Assembly (NCBI GenBank): GCA_026874595.1
Contig: CM049310.1
Span: forward strand, 86,465,056 to 86,529,055
Length of the DNA stretch: 64,000 bases
Origin: Sipunculus nudus
Lineage: Eukaryota > Annelida > Sipuncula > Golfingiida > Sipunculidae
Direction: 5' to 3'
The notes beneath the pieces were generated by a model that made no database searches, was not told the origin of the DNA, and saw only the letters and a program-made list of their open reading frames with translations. Positions 56,279 through 64,000 of the stretch are shown here, one piece after another; within the stretch, counting starts at the first letter, position 1; each line of letters begins with the position of its first letter. The position numbers and the translations under genes were made by a program.

Positions 56279-58341
56279 ACCGCCTTTGTCCAGTTGGAAG
56301 TACTCCCGAGTTTATCACACAACATAACACGTGTCGGATAGTCTCCAGACATGGAAGGGGCGCTATCGTCACCTTCCATTTCTCCACACTCTTCCGCGCT
56401 GGTTTCCCTCTGCTCACAGGCTGTTGTGTCCATCTGGTCCGACTCGCCCCTCGCGCCGCTCGTATTTTCTTCATGTGTTGTTTGTTCTGCGTTTTTTGCA
56501 TGTCCGGCGGTGTCTTCCGCGGTCGGTCGTTCGCCTGCCTTTTCCGAGCCCGAGGGCGTCGTAACTGTGTCATCAGCGGGCCGGGATGATAACTGACATG
56601 GCCGATCGTTCTGCGCACTAGATGCTCTGCGCCGTTGTCCTTGCCGCTTTTTGCGTATGCACTTTGGCTCGTCTTCCGACCCAGGAGGTTTCGAGTACGG
56701 GTGGTCAACGTGCGCAACGCGTAGCTGGCGCCTTGGTCTCCGCTTGGGAAAGTCAGGAACTGGTGTGGGGTGTATGACACGAGGTTGTAGTATTTTGGTA
56801 CTGAGCCGTACCGAGTTGCGTTTAAGACGTCGCGCTGTCTTCCTCAGAGCTTCCTTTTGCTTGTCGGCGGTAGAATGCTGGTTTGATGGTTTCAAAACAC
56901 TCTTGTGGCCCTTTCGCCCACGCGTTTCTCTTTTGCACGCACCCGTGTCTGGAGAGCCGTCTGCGATACGGCGAGCCGCCTCCGCACCACCTGTATGGGC
57001 AACAGGCGTGGCTGTTTCTCCTACCGTCCTTAAATGTTGATTTGCATCTTGTTCCGGTGCCTCATTCTCCCCCACATGTTGCGGATGTTCAGAAGGAATA
57101 TCTTTGTCAGCAGTATCCCCTGGGACGGCAGAGACAGAAGGCGCGACGTGTTGAGCCCCTGCGTTTTCCCCCAGATCAGTGACAGAGGGCGCAGTGGGTA
57201 CGTTATCGGGACAGATGTCTGAAGCGCTAAATATGTCACATTGGTTCATTGCCATCTGCAGGATGTCCTCTTGGCCCTGCCGCATGGGCGTTCCCTGTGC
57301 TGTATCGCTGTGAAATGGAGGGTCTTGGGTAACAGTTGTATCCGTGCTGTGTGCCTTCCCTTCTTGTATACTTTCTTGTTCGTCGGTTTCATGTTGTTCA
57401 ATGTGATGTGATGTGCCCCCGCCATCGGCAGTTGCGGGGCAGGGAACAAACCCATTTACTGTGTCACCTGTAACCTTTTTCTCTTCATGCCGCTCGTCAT
57501 GCTCTAGGGCGGCGATGATGGTGGCGACGGCACTTTCTGTTTCGTCCGTATCAGATTTACTCAGTTGTCCCTCTTCACCTCTGGCTTCTTGGCCGATGCT
57601 CAAACCTGTTACAGGCCGTTGATGTGTGTTGACTCCGGTTGATGAAGACACGTTGGACGTGTCTGAGGGGGTCTTTCTCACAGGGTCATCCTGCTGTTTG
57701 CGGTCGTCCTCCCCGTCAAATGAAGGAAGACTGAACGTGGTATCCTCTGTGAAAGGATGTTGATAGTGTACAGACCCGGACGCGCCCTGGTCAGCAGGTT
57801 GTGTCTGAACGCCTTGGTCATTTGATTGTCCATCGCCAAACAGTTCAGATAAAATATCGTTCAGATCTATACCACCTTCGCACTGTTCCGCACAGTACAC
57901 GTTTTGATGTCCTATGTGATCAGCCGTTTCTGTGGGCAGTGTCAATTCCCGTGTGTCGTCGGCTGTGTCACCTGGCACACGATTGGGCTGCCCCGTTCCG
58001 CCCTGTTGGTAGACACCATCCGCTACCTGTTGTACCCCCGCTTCCGACTGCCGCAGTTCGATTTCTGCAGCAGCAATTGCGGCTTCTAGTTTGGCCCGTT
58101 CTGCTGTAGCTTGTGCGGCTTCTCGAATGGCGCGTTCTGTTTCAGCTTCTGCGGCTTGTAGTCTGGCGAGTTCTGTTGCGGCCAGTGACATTTCACCTGT
58201 CATCATATCGAAATCGGTTTCGTCTTGGTTTGATGACGAGGCTGGAATCTGAGCACCCAGCATTGTAAGCTGACCCAGCAATTGTTGGGCGGCATTGTCG
58301 TCGTCTACGTTCCTATCGGTTTCGTCATTAATCTGTATCAT
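56266..58341 (-). CDS. Disordered protein with A/E coiled coil and basic region
   Basis: 691 aa from ATG 58341. Residues ~50-100 are an A/E/R-rich helix (repeated A-A-E-x-E). ~110-460 are low-complexity, rich in D, T, G, Q and S. ~470-610 carry several basic clusters (R-R-L-K-R-N; K-R-R-P-R-R; R-K-K-R-Q-G-Q-R-R-R) suggesting nuclear or nucleic-acid binding. The C-terminus is acidic again. The stop overlaps the tegument ATG by 13 nt, so the two are likely co-transcribed. No family recognised; it could be a transcriptional regulator or tegument phosphoprotein. Confidence 0.55.
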   Translation of the reverse strand: MIQINDETDRNVDDDNAAQQLLGQLTMLGAQIPASSSNQDETDFDMMTGEMSLAATELARLQAAEAETERAIREAAQATAERAKLEAAIAAAEIELRQSEAGVQQVADGVYQQGGTGQPNRVPGDTADDTRELTLPTETADHIGHQNVYCAEQCEGGIDLNDILSELFGDGQSNDQGVQTQPADQGASGSVHYQHPFTEDTTFSLPSFDGEDDRKQQDDPVRKTPSDTSNVSSSTGVNTHQRPVTGLSIGQEARGEEGQLSKSDTDETESAVATIIAALEHDERHEEKKVTGDTVNGFVPCPATADGGGTSHHIEQHETDEQESIQEGKAHSTDTTVTQDPPFHSDTAQGTPMRQGQEDILQMAMNQCDIFSASDICPDNVPTAPSVTDLGENAGAQHVAPSVSAVPGDTADKDIPSEHPQHVGENEAPEQDANQHLRTVGETATPVAHTGGAEAARRIADGSPDTGACKRETRGRKGHKSVLKPSNQHSTADKQKEALRKTARRLKRNSVRLSTKILQPRVIHPTPVPDFPKRRPRRQLRVAHVDHPYSKPPGSEDEPKCIRKKRQGQRRRASSAQNDRPCQLSSRPADDTVTTPSGSEKAGERPTAEDTAGHAKNAEQTTHEENTSGARGESDQMDTTACEQRETSAEECGEMEGDDSAPSMSGDYPTRVMLCDKLGSTSNWTKAVCIV

Positions 58342-58380
58342 GGCTGGTGGCGATACAGCACGGATACTTTTAATCGGTGA

Positions 58381-59427
58381 TCAGGCTGGTTGTAGTTCAG
58401 CATGCATATTTTTAACTTCATTGAATAATACCTGGGGGTCGGGTTCGGGGCCTTTTTGGACAGCCTCCTGGGTCGTTGCGTCTCGTGTCTCAGGTGCGGG
58501 ATCACTATGGGTTTGCGTTTCTGACGTAGTCGTGGTGTCCATTTGGGGTGCCTGTGCGGGTGTTTTGGGCTTAGTACACTTCTTTCTTTTCGATTTACTG
58601 CCTGAGACCGGTTGGTCGTCTGTCACACTGCCCGACTGTGGACGGCTTGGAGCGTTTGTTCTACTTGCTGTTGATGTCATCCGCCGTTTTCGTATTTCTG
58701 TTTTATCCGCTGTTTCCTCCGTACTCATCGCCTCTCCGCGTTCACCACCCGCCGTCACATGTTCATCCGTACACATTTGATCTGCGCTCCCACCAGCGGC
58801 ATTTGCACTGATTGAAGGCAGGTGCCGCCGGTGCTGTTCTTCCCGCAACGGTCCTGTTATCGGTCTTTCGTCCAATCCGCCGCTACGCTCTTGTCTGGTG
58901 CTGGCACTTGTCTGCATGCGGTGCATGATCCTCGCCCATTCTTTGTCAAGATCCGCGAGTAAAGAGAATGCCGCATCCGCGTACATATCTATGGCACGAG
59001 GAGGAGAACAGGACTGTGGTTGTACTTTTGCTTGTTCAGATGTCGGTATTAAAACGTCGTACCCTCCTTCGGTGTGTACGAGAGTTATTGAAGGTTTCCT
59101 GCTACGTGCTAATGATGTCAGAAGGCGGATGTCACCTGTCGTCCGCAGGACATTTACATGGCAATCGTACTTATGTGATATCGCCCGCACCGCGTCGTTT
59201 CCGGGTTCAACCCCTTCCTGCAGCTCGTTGTTGCCTGTGTGATCCCTTACTACCTGACGCAACCTCCCATGCTGGCCTTCGTGCATCCCGTTCATTAGTA
59301 TGGCCACAGCCCGAAAAAAACTGTTTCCGTCTCTGATGACGTTCTTGCGCGTCCATCCCGTGTTTTGCAACTGCTCGTCCCATTCCTCCCTGCTCATCGG
59401 TTTCGGGTCGGCTGTTTGCCGTGCCAT
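58381..59427 (-). CDS. OTU-domain protein with substituted catalytic residues
   Basis: 348 aa from ATG 59427; codons upstream to 59526 lack an ATG. Residues ~28-128 follow the OTU deubiquitinase pattern: V-I-R-D-G-N-S-F-F-R-A, then H-G-R-L-R-Q-V-V, A-V-R-A-I-S, and finally S-I-T-L-V followed by G-G-Y-D-V-L. Active OTU enzymes have Cys in the first motif (D-G-N-C) and His before Tyr-Asp in the last (H-Y-D). Here these are Ser36 and Gly122, so the protease is probably inactive and may only bind ubiquitin. The C-terminal two-thirds are disordered and polar with basic patches (K-S-K-R-K-K). Divergent from the 59482 gene with 54 bp between the starts. Confidence 0.6.
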   Translation of the reverse strand: MARQTADPKPMSREEWDEQLQNTGWTRKNVIRDGNSFFRAVAILMNGMHEGQHGRLRQVVRDHTGNNELQEGVEPGNDAVRAISHKYDCHVNVLRTTGDIRLLTSLARSRKPSITLVHTEGGYDVLIPTSEQAKVQPQSCSPPRAIDMYADAAFSLLADLDKEWARIMHRMQTSASTRQERSGGLDERPITGPLREEQHRRHLPSISANAAGGSADQMCTDEHVTAGGERGEAMSTEETADKTEIRKRRMTSTASRTNAPSRPQSGSVTDDQPVSGSKSKRKKCTKPKTPAQAPQMDTTTTSETQTHSDPAPETRDATTQEAVQKGPEPDPQVLFNEVKNMHAELQPA

Positions 59428-59481
59428 TTTTATTATTGGAACTGTCTGACCTCTACAATGTCCGTTTTGCACTGACGTTTG

Positions 59482-61023
59482 ATGACGCCCTTTCTCGTCA
59501 CAGCAAACGGACGACGTGAGGGACAAAGTTCACCATTGCGGATCCCAAATAAGTTGCCCCCCGTGACCCATCAACACGTGATGGAACAGGCTTTCAAGTT
59601 CGATCAAATGAGCAGGGACCGCTTCATGCGGACACAGAATCGCCGGCTGGAGACAAGCCTGCCGGAACACATCCGCCGCAAAGCCATAGCCGTGTTGCCG
59701 AGGGTTCCAGAGACTTACCTCCATGGGGTGTTCGTAGGCGACCATGACGTCAGAAAGTACAAAGGGGAGTACACGGACATAGTGAGGTTAAAGACGCAAC
59801 CCGTCCGGGATAGTTTGGGCAGGGCGGGGGCAGAATTGCCCATAAATGTCGACCTCAGCCACCTGGCGACCACAGGGCCTGGCCCCGTCGACGTTTCCGA
59901 TTCTTCAGCACCGACTGTGGCCCACCCGAAACATTTCGTCCCTGGGCTGTTAATGTTCACACGGCGGCGTCTGCACCTCCTGGACGCGGACGCAAAGATG
60001 AAGGACAGACTACGTGTGCAGCAATCGGGTCTCACATACGCCGAGAGATTATGCGAAGTGATACAAGATGCTAGCGACGCCCTCATTTCACGCGTGGAAG
60101 GACCGGACACGGACGGCTATTTACATCAGGTGCAGGGGAAATCGTCCTACGGCCGACAGGTTCCAATGAAGTCTCTGCTGGCAGCACTTCACAGTCGGAG
60201 ACTCAAAGACGAAACATCTGTCTTTGTCAACACCATCACTGATTGCATGGCTGATGTCACCGTGGACGCTATGCAGGACGCCAAAAAACTCGGCAAGCAG
60301 TGGGACCCAGTGGGACTCTTCACAGAAAACTTCATTCCATCAGGAGTGTACATAGGCTGTCACAACACGAGCGGTGGTTCACTGCTGGACGCACCTGTCA
60401 ACCAGTGCAATTTGCCACACGCTGTCCGTCTGTGCGTGTCAGGGCGGCCTCGGGACGCCGCCGATAAGGTGCATGCGCATTGTAACACGTTCATCCCTCC
60501 TTCCGATGAAAAGCTACAGTTGTGGTGTCCCGTCGAAAATTACATCGATATGGACCTATGTTACCACACTGAGGACGACGAATATTACGACGAATATAAA
60601 ATCATGTACGACCGCTCTGGTGCATTCGATGGAACACCAACGCGGATAAATGATTTCCAACTGTTTTTTGTCGTGGCCATGTTGGAACAAGATAAGATTG
60701 GGCTGTATATCGTTAAGTCAACCAAAACAGCCAGACACGTGTCACGGCACGTCCACCGCTACGTCGGGACAGGTGTGGGTCGTGTGAGGCGCACATTCTG
60801 TGCCACTTTGGAAATGGCCAAGTGTCGATCGGTTTCAGTACAGGACGCGAAGAAAAACCTGTTTTCTGTCCTAACAAGAACAGCGGCGTGGGCAGCGTCT
60901 TTTCGTTTGGGGCGCGTGCGACAGTTTGCTTCTAATGTACCGTGTGTGGAAGTGAGAGACGGCCGCGTGTATTTTCCCTATTTCTTGCTTGATCTTGATA
61001 CAAAATACACTTATGCTTTTTGA
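59482..61023 (+). CDS. Unknown 513-aa protein, last viral gene before the junction
   Basis: ATG at 59482; an alternative at 59581 would drop 33 residues. Soluble, evenly composed, with aromatic/acidic stretches (D-D-E-Y-Y-D-E-Y near 370), a hydrophobic strand F-F-V-V-A-M-L, and a basic R-H-V-S-R-H-V-H-R segment. No membrane segment or enzyme motif. Could be a capsid-associated or packaging protein. AATAAA at 61080 shows that its transcription unit is complete, so the virus-like sequence extends at least to there. Confidence 0.55.
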   Translation: MTPFLVTANGRREGQSSPLRIPNKLPPVTHQHVMEQAFKFDQMSRDRFMRTQNRRLETSLPEHIRRKAIAVLPRVPETYLHGVFVGDHDVRKYKGEYTDIVRLKTQPVRDSLGRAGAELPINVDLSHLATTGPGPVDVSDSSAPTVAHPKHFVPGLLMFTRRRLHLLDADAKMKDRLRVQQSGLTYAERLCEVIQDASDALISRVEGPDTDGYLHQVQGKSSYGRQVPMKSLLAALHSRRLKDETSVFVNTITDCMADVTVDAMQDAKKLGKQWDPVGLFTENFIPSGVYIGCHNTSGGSLLDAPVNQCNLPHAVRLCVSGRPRDAADKVHAHCNTFIPPSDEKLQLWCPVENYIDMDLCYHTEDDEYYDEYKIMYDRSGAFDGTPTRINDFQLFFVVAMLEQDKIGLYIVKSTKTARHVSRHVHRYVGTGVGRVRRTFCATLEMAKCRSVSVQDAKKNLFSVLTRTAAWAASFRLGRVRQFASNVPCVEVRDGRVYFPYFLLDLDTKYTYAF

Positions 61024-61079
61024 TGATATGGAACGTGTGTGATAAACAACAAGGCATTGTATAGGAAATTGTTGTTCCC

Positions 61080-61085
61080 AATAAA
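61080..61085 (+). terminator. Polyadenylation signal, last virus-type element on this side
   Basis: AATAAA 57 bp after the stop at 61023. Beyond it the sequence becomes AT-rich and loses long open frames. Confidence 0.55.
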
Positions 61086-61520
61086 AAACACATATTGTGC
61101 TTTGAAAAATGAATCATCTATGTTTTTCTTCATATATCTGTTATATGTGTTGTTGTACGCTGTATGTTTTTAAATACAATTTGTTTCACTACCATCTCTC
61201 ACCAACGTCCAAATGCCCACATTTATTATTTTGTGTACATGGTGTGTGTGTGTGCGCGCATTCAGGTTATGTGGCATATAAACCCCGCACATTGCAGGTT
61301 AAATTTAATATCTATCACAAACAGACCAAAAAGAAACGACATAAACGTACTATTGTGTCACATAAAGGGGGTAAAACCTTACCACAATCTACACAACGCA
61401 AACAATTATGCTTCATACGATCAATTATCAGGTAAACTGGTTCATTAAATACGTCATGTGTAGTGACTGTTATATTAGTGTTGGTAATATACGATAGGGG
61501 GCGCTGCCTCATACAGCACT
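61086..61520. other. AT-rich transition region, likely virus-host boundary
   Basis: About 435 bp of AT-rich sequence with TG-rich stretches (e.g. near 61240) and no convincing gene, leading into the inverted-repeat element. The exact junction cannot be placed from one sequence. Confidence 0.4.
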
Positions 61521-61714
61521 GGTCAACACAACAAAATAGCCCTTTGCCGGACAACGGTCTACATGACATTTACGAAATACCTGCTACAATTTTAGGAAAA
61601 ATATGCCTCCAACGTTCCACGAGTAACATTTACGATATCTTCACCAAAGATTTAAATGTGTCCACAACCCTACTATATAAACAGGCCGGCTCTATAATAC
61701 TATCAGTTGAGAGC

Positions 61715-62345
61715 GGTCTATGGCCTCGCCCCCTGTGTGTATTCTTTTTAGGGATCGATCCCCCATAAAGTATTATCCCCTGGGGGCGAGGCCCCCACAA
61801 CGGGCCTTCCATGTAATTCCTTATGGGGGCCTCGCCCCCTGTGTATATTCTTTGTAGGGATCGATCCCACATAAAGTATTATCCCCTGGGGGCGAGGCCC
61901 CCACCACGGGCCTTCCATATAGTTCCTTATGGGGGCCTCGCCCCCAGTGTATATTCTTTTTAGGGATCGATCCCCCATAAAATATTATTCCCGGGGGCGA
62001 GGCCCCCACCACGGGCCTTCCATGTAATTCCTTATGGGGGCCTCGCCCCCAGTGTATATTCTTTTTAGGGATCGATCCCCCATAAAATATTATTCCCGGG
62101 GGCGAGGCCCCCACCACGGGCCTTCCATGTAATTCCTTATGGGGGCCTCGCCCCCTGTGTATATTCTTTGTAGGGATCGATCCCACATAAAGTATTATCC
62201 CCTGGGGGCGAGGCCCCCACCACGGGCCTTCCATGTAATTCCTTATGGGGGCCTCGCCCCCAGTGTATATTCTTTGTAGGGATCGATCCCAAATAAAATA
62301 TTATTCCCGGGGGCGAGGCCCCCACCACGACCCCTGTGGAGAAAC
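61715..62345. repeat. ~105-bp minisatellite, about six copies, each with paired hairpins
   Basis: Units recur every 103-106 bp (anchor positions about 61718, 61821, 61927, 62032, 62137, 62243). Each has GGGGGCGAGGCCCCC, a ~28-nt spacer, its exact reverse complement GGGGGCCTCGCCCCC, then a GGGATCGATCCC palindrome and an AT tract. Copies differ by a few bases and the last is degenerate. Open frames on the minus strand here are repeat artefacts. Confidence 0.85.
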
Positions 62346-62504
62346 CTCTATAGGGGCCTCGGCCCCAGGGGAGACTCTGTGGTGATCGGAACGATCCCAT
62401 TGTGCTTTGACATGCGTTGCACACCGTTGGCTTTCCCAGTACCGATGATACCCGACGATCACTCTTTAACCATTCACATCCGTATACGAACCACCTAGGA
62501 CTCC

Positions 62505-62700
62505 CCTGTCCCCCCCCCCCCCCTTGTGACCCCTGTTGACCTTTCACCTCCGACCCGATCCCACTCACAACTCCCCTGTTCCCCCCCCCAGGCGACCCCT
62601 GCTGACCTTTCACCCGATCCCACCTAGGTCTTCTTGTTTCCCCCCCCCCGGCGACCCCTGTTGACCTTTCACCTCCGACCTCGTCGACCCCAACCGACCT
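62505..62700. repeat. Second minisatellite with poly-C tracts
   Basis: About three to four imperfect ~60-70 bp units, each a C8-C13 run followed by G-C-G-A-C-C-C-C-T-G-T-T-G-A-C-C-T-T-T-C-A-C-type sequence written with small changes; starts near 62511, 62581 and 62641. The C13 run at 62511-62523 may be length-unreliable. Confidence 0.6.
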
Positions 62701-63122
62701 TTCACATCCAACCGACCTACAACCGGTCCACTTCTGACTTGAACCACACAACCGACCCCTGGCCCACAACTCTATTACTTCTTGGCATAAGGCAGAGGGA
62801 GGGGCCGCCCCCTCCCCCCCTCAAGTCCCCCCCTCCCCCACAGGGGAGCCGTCTGGGACCCAAAAGCGCCCATAGAGCGCTCTCAACTGATAGTATAATA
62901 GACTCGGCCTGCTTATATAGTAGGGTTGTGGACACATTGAAAACTTTGGTGTGCGGCAGATTTTACGTTTGTGCAAGATGTACGCGCAAACTGGAAAAGA
63001 TATCGCAAATGTCACTTGTTGAACGCTTTAAGCATATTTTTCCGAAGATTTTAGCACATATTTCGTAAATGTTGTGTAGACCGTTGTCCGGCAAGTGGCC
63101 ATTTTGTGTTGCTGACCAATAT

Positions 63123-63681
63123 GTTGGCGTCAGTATCGCCACCTGTCGACGACCAGTGGAACTATATCAGATAGACAACAGATTTATCAAGTTGAAGGAA
63201 CACAAATGTAACAAACATGTTCCCAAGCTACTAACGTTCATGTATAAATCTCTTGTGTATCATACTATAATTCACGGGAATCTGTTTGTCTGCCTGTCTG
63301 TCCGGATTCTTTCGCACGCTAGGGATTGCACGGTCGTCAAACTTCGTGGGAGGGTGCATCTTGGTCCGGGGAAGAACGAGTTTATATTTTTTAGGCGTTT
63401 GGTAAAGAAATGGCCTCAAAATCGATAAAATTATTCTGGGTTTAATACCTGCGGTGTGCCATGGCCATTCTCACATAGTGCTTCCTCATAATTTAAGAAA
63501 TGTGTGCGTGCAGGTACAGATATGGGTATACTCTAGTTAATTCTAAAGAGTACATATGATTTGCCCTGTAACTTAATATCTGCCAAATTATAGCAAATAT
63601 ATATTCATAAGTGTTCATGGATTCCGTAGTCCAGTACGGTGGTGTATATTTTAATACATTTGAAGTCAATGCCAACTGTGG
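63123..63681. other. Host-like non-coding flank
   Basis: About 560 bp, AT-rich, no convincing gene, repeat or promoter beyond the tRNA that follows. Compositionally unlike the viral part. Confidence 0.4.
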
Positions 63682-63755
63682 GGCCGGTTAGCTCAGTTGG
63701 TTAGAGTGTTGTGCTGATAACGCAAAGGTCGCGGGTTCGACCCCCGTACTGGCCA
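63682..63755 (+). tRNA. tRNA-Ile (anticodon GAU)
   Basis: A complete cloverleaf: acceptor GGCCGGT (63682-63688) pairs with ACTGGCC (63748-63754) with one G-U; D stem GCTC/GAGT; anticodon stem TTGTG/CGCAA around loop CTGATAA (anticodon GAT); T stem GCGGG/CCCGT with loop TTCGACC; discriminator A. No encoded CCA and no intron. A T5 run at 63763-63767 is a pol III terminator. The A-box-like TTAGCTCAGTTGG and B-box-like GGTTCGACCC are present. It looks like a functional eukaryotic nuclear tRNA gene. Sequence after it to 64000 is AT-rich with nothing I can support. Confidence 0.9.
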
Positions 63756-64000
63756 CGTATTCTTTTTGGTTTTAAGCCACATTCATCTATTTTTATTCTT
63801 TCATTTCCTACCCAGGTACACAGAAGTTTATCAAAGAAAGTAAACTATTTTCTGTTGTTTATACATATCGAACAAAATTGAAATGGCCTTAGCAAACTGC
63901 AGGGACACATATACTTTAGTCTCTTACACGGGCATATGATGGCGCTCCTGCACCCAACAATATTGATTAAGATATAGACTGGTACCCCGCTCTATTGTGG

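Larger units (their letters stand above)
61521..63122. mobile_element. Foldback/MITE-like inverted-repeat element with minisatellite core
   Basis: Left arm ~61521-61727 and right arm ~62868-63122 are imperfect reverse complements over ~200 bp. They share C-T-C-T-C-A-A-C-T-G-A-T-A-G-T-A-T at the inner side, a T-A-T-A-T-A-G-T-A-G-G-G-T-T-G-T-G block, and G-A-C-C-G-T-T-G-T-C-C-G-G-C-A-A near the outer end. The right arm carries ~45 extra bp. The core is GC-rich tandem repeats. No transposase is present, so it would be non-autonomous. The outermost bases diverge and I could not define a target-site duplication. Confidence 0.6.

Noticed and set aside
61086-61520. Viral terminal repeat or telomere-like array at the junction
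   Set aside because: No TTAGGG-type array and no repeat shared with the viral part is visible; the only strong repeats belong to the foldback element.
61715-62345. CRISPR-like regular repeat array
   Set aside because: The sequence between hairpins is itself repeated rather than unique, units are ~105 bp, and the context is eukaryotic.
61630-62769. Several open frames on the minus strand encoding repeated W-W-G-P-R-P-Q-G-like units
   Set aside because: They are translations of the 105-bp minisatellite in different frames; repetition comes from the DNA repeat, and there is no promoter, start context or protein-like composition.

Overview
The first ~61 kb reads as part of a large double-stranded DNA virus genome of the herpesvirus order. 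Genes are intronless, tightly packed and on both strands. Many have stop-start overlaps, TATA-like promoters and AATAAA/ATTAAA signals paired at convergent gene ends. Family hallmarks readable from the protein sequences are a herpesvirus-type helicase-primase primase, a large tegument protein with an N-terminal deubiquitinase (peptidase C76 type), a protein kinase joined to an alkaline-exonuclease-type nuclease, and an adjacent pair resembling the UL32 packaging protein and the UL31 nuclear-egress protein. Divergence is extreme and most genes resemble nothing I can name. Together with the invertebrate-style flank, this suggests a mollusc/amphioxus-type (malacoherpesvirus-like) lineage rather than a vertebrate herpesvirus; that placement is inference.

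The last ~3 kb is different: AT-rich, without convincing genes, and holding a foldback/inverted-repeat element with GC-rich minisatellites and a complete eukaryotic tRNA-Ile gene. The window therefore looks like a virus-host junction (an endogenous or integrated herpesvirus) with the boundary somewhere in 61.0-61.5 kb. A chimeric assembly cannot be excluded.

Layout. 0-6 kb, minus strand: a gene running off the left edge, a RING protein, an unknown, a small membrane protein, an OB-fold (ssDNA-binding-like) protein and a frameshifted unknown. 6-8.7 kb, plus: one long gene broken in two places. 9-18.3 kb: a 760-aa unknown, a protein made of two copies of one domain, a 319-aa unknown, a divergent family-B-polymerase-like protein and a small protein sharing a palindromic TATA with it. 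18.7-23.5 kb, minus: three consecutive large genes, perhaps capsid components. 23.8-27.6 kb, plus: two multi-pass membrane proteins flanking a Bcl-2-like protein, then a charged protein. 28-35.6 kb: the kinase-nuclease fusion, a coiled-coil protein and the primase. 35.8-43.3 kb, plus: the UL32/UL31-like pair, a large unknown and a half-helicase. 43.5-59.4 kb, minus: the giant tegument locus in three frames, a disordered basic/acidic protein and an inactive-looking OTU protein. 59.5-61.0 kb, plus: a last unknown viral gene.

Most long frames are intact (up to ~2,500 codons), so the viral copy is young or nearly intact. At least five genes still appear to change frame, two of them beside homopolymer runs. 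This could be early decay, sequencing error or, in one case, recoding. No herpes-type DNA polymerase, terminase or portal is recognisable here. They may lie to the left of the window.
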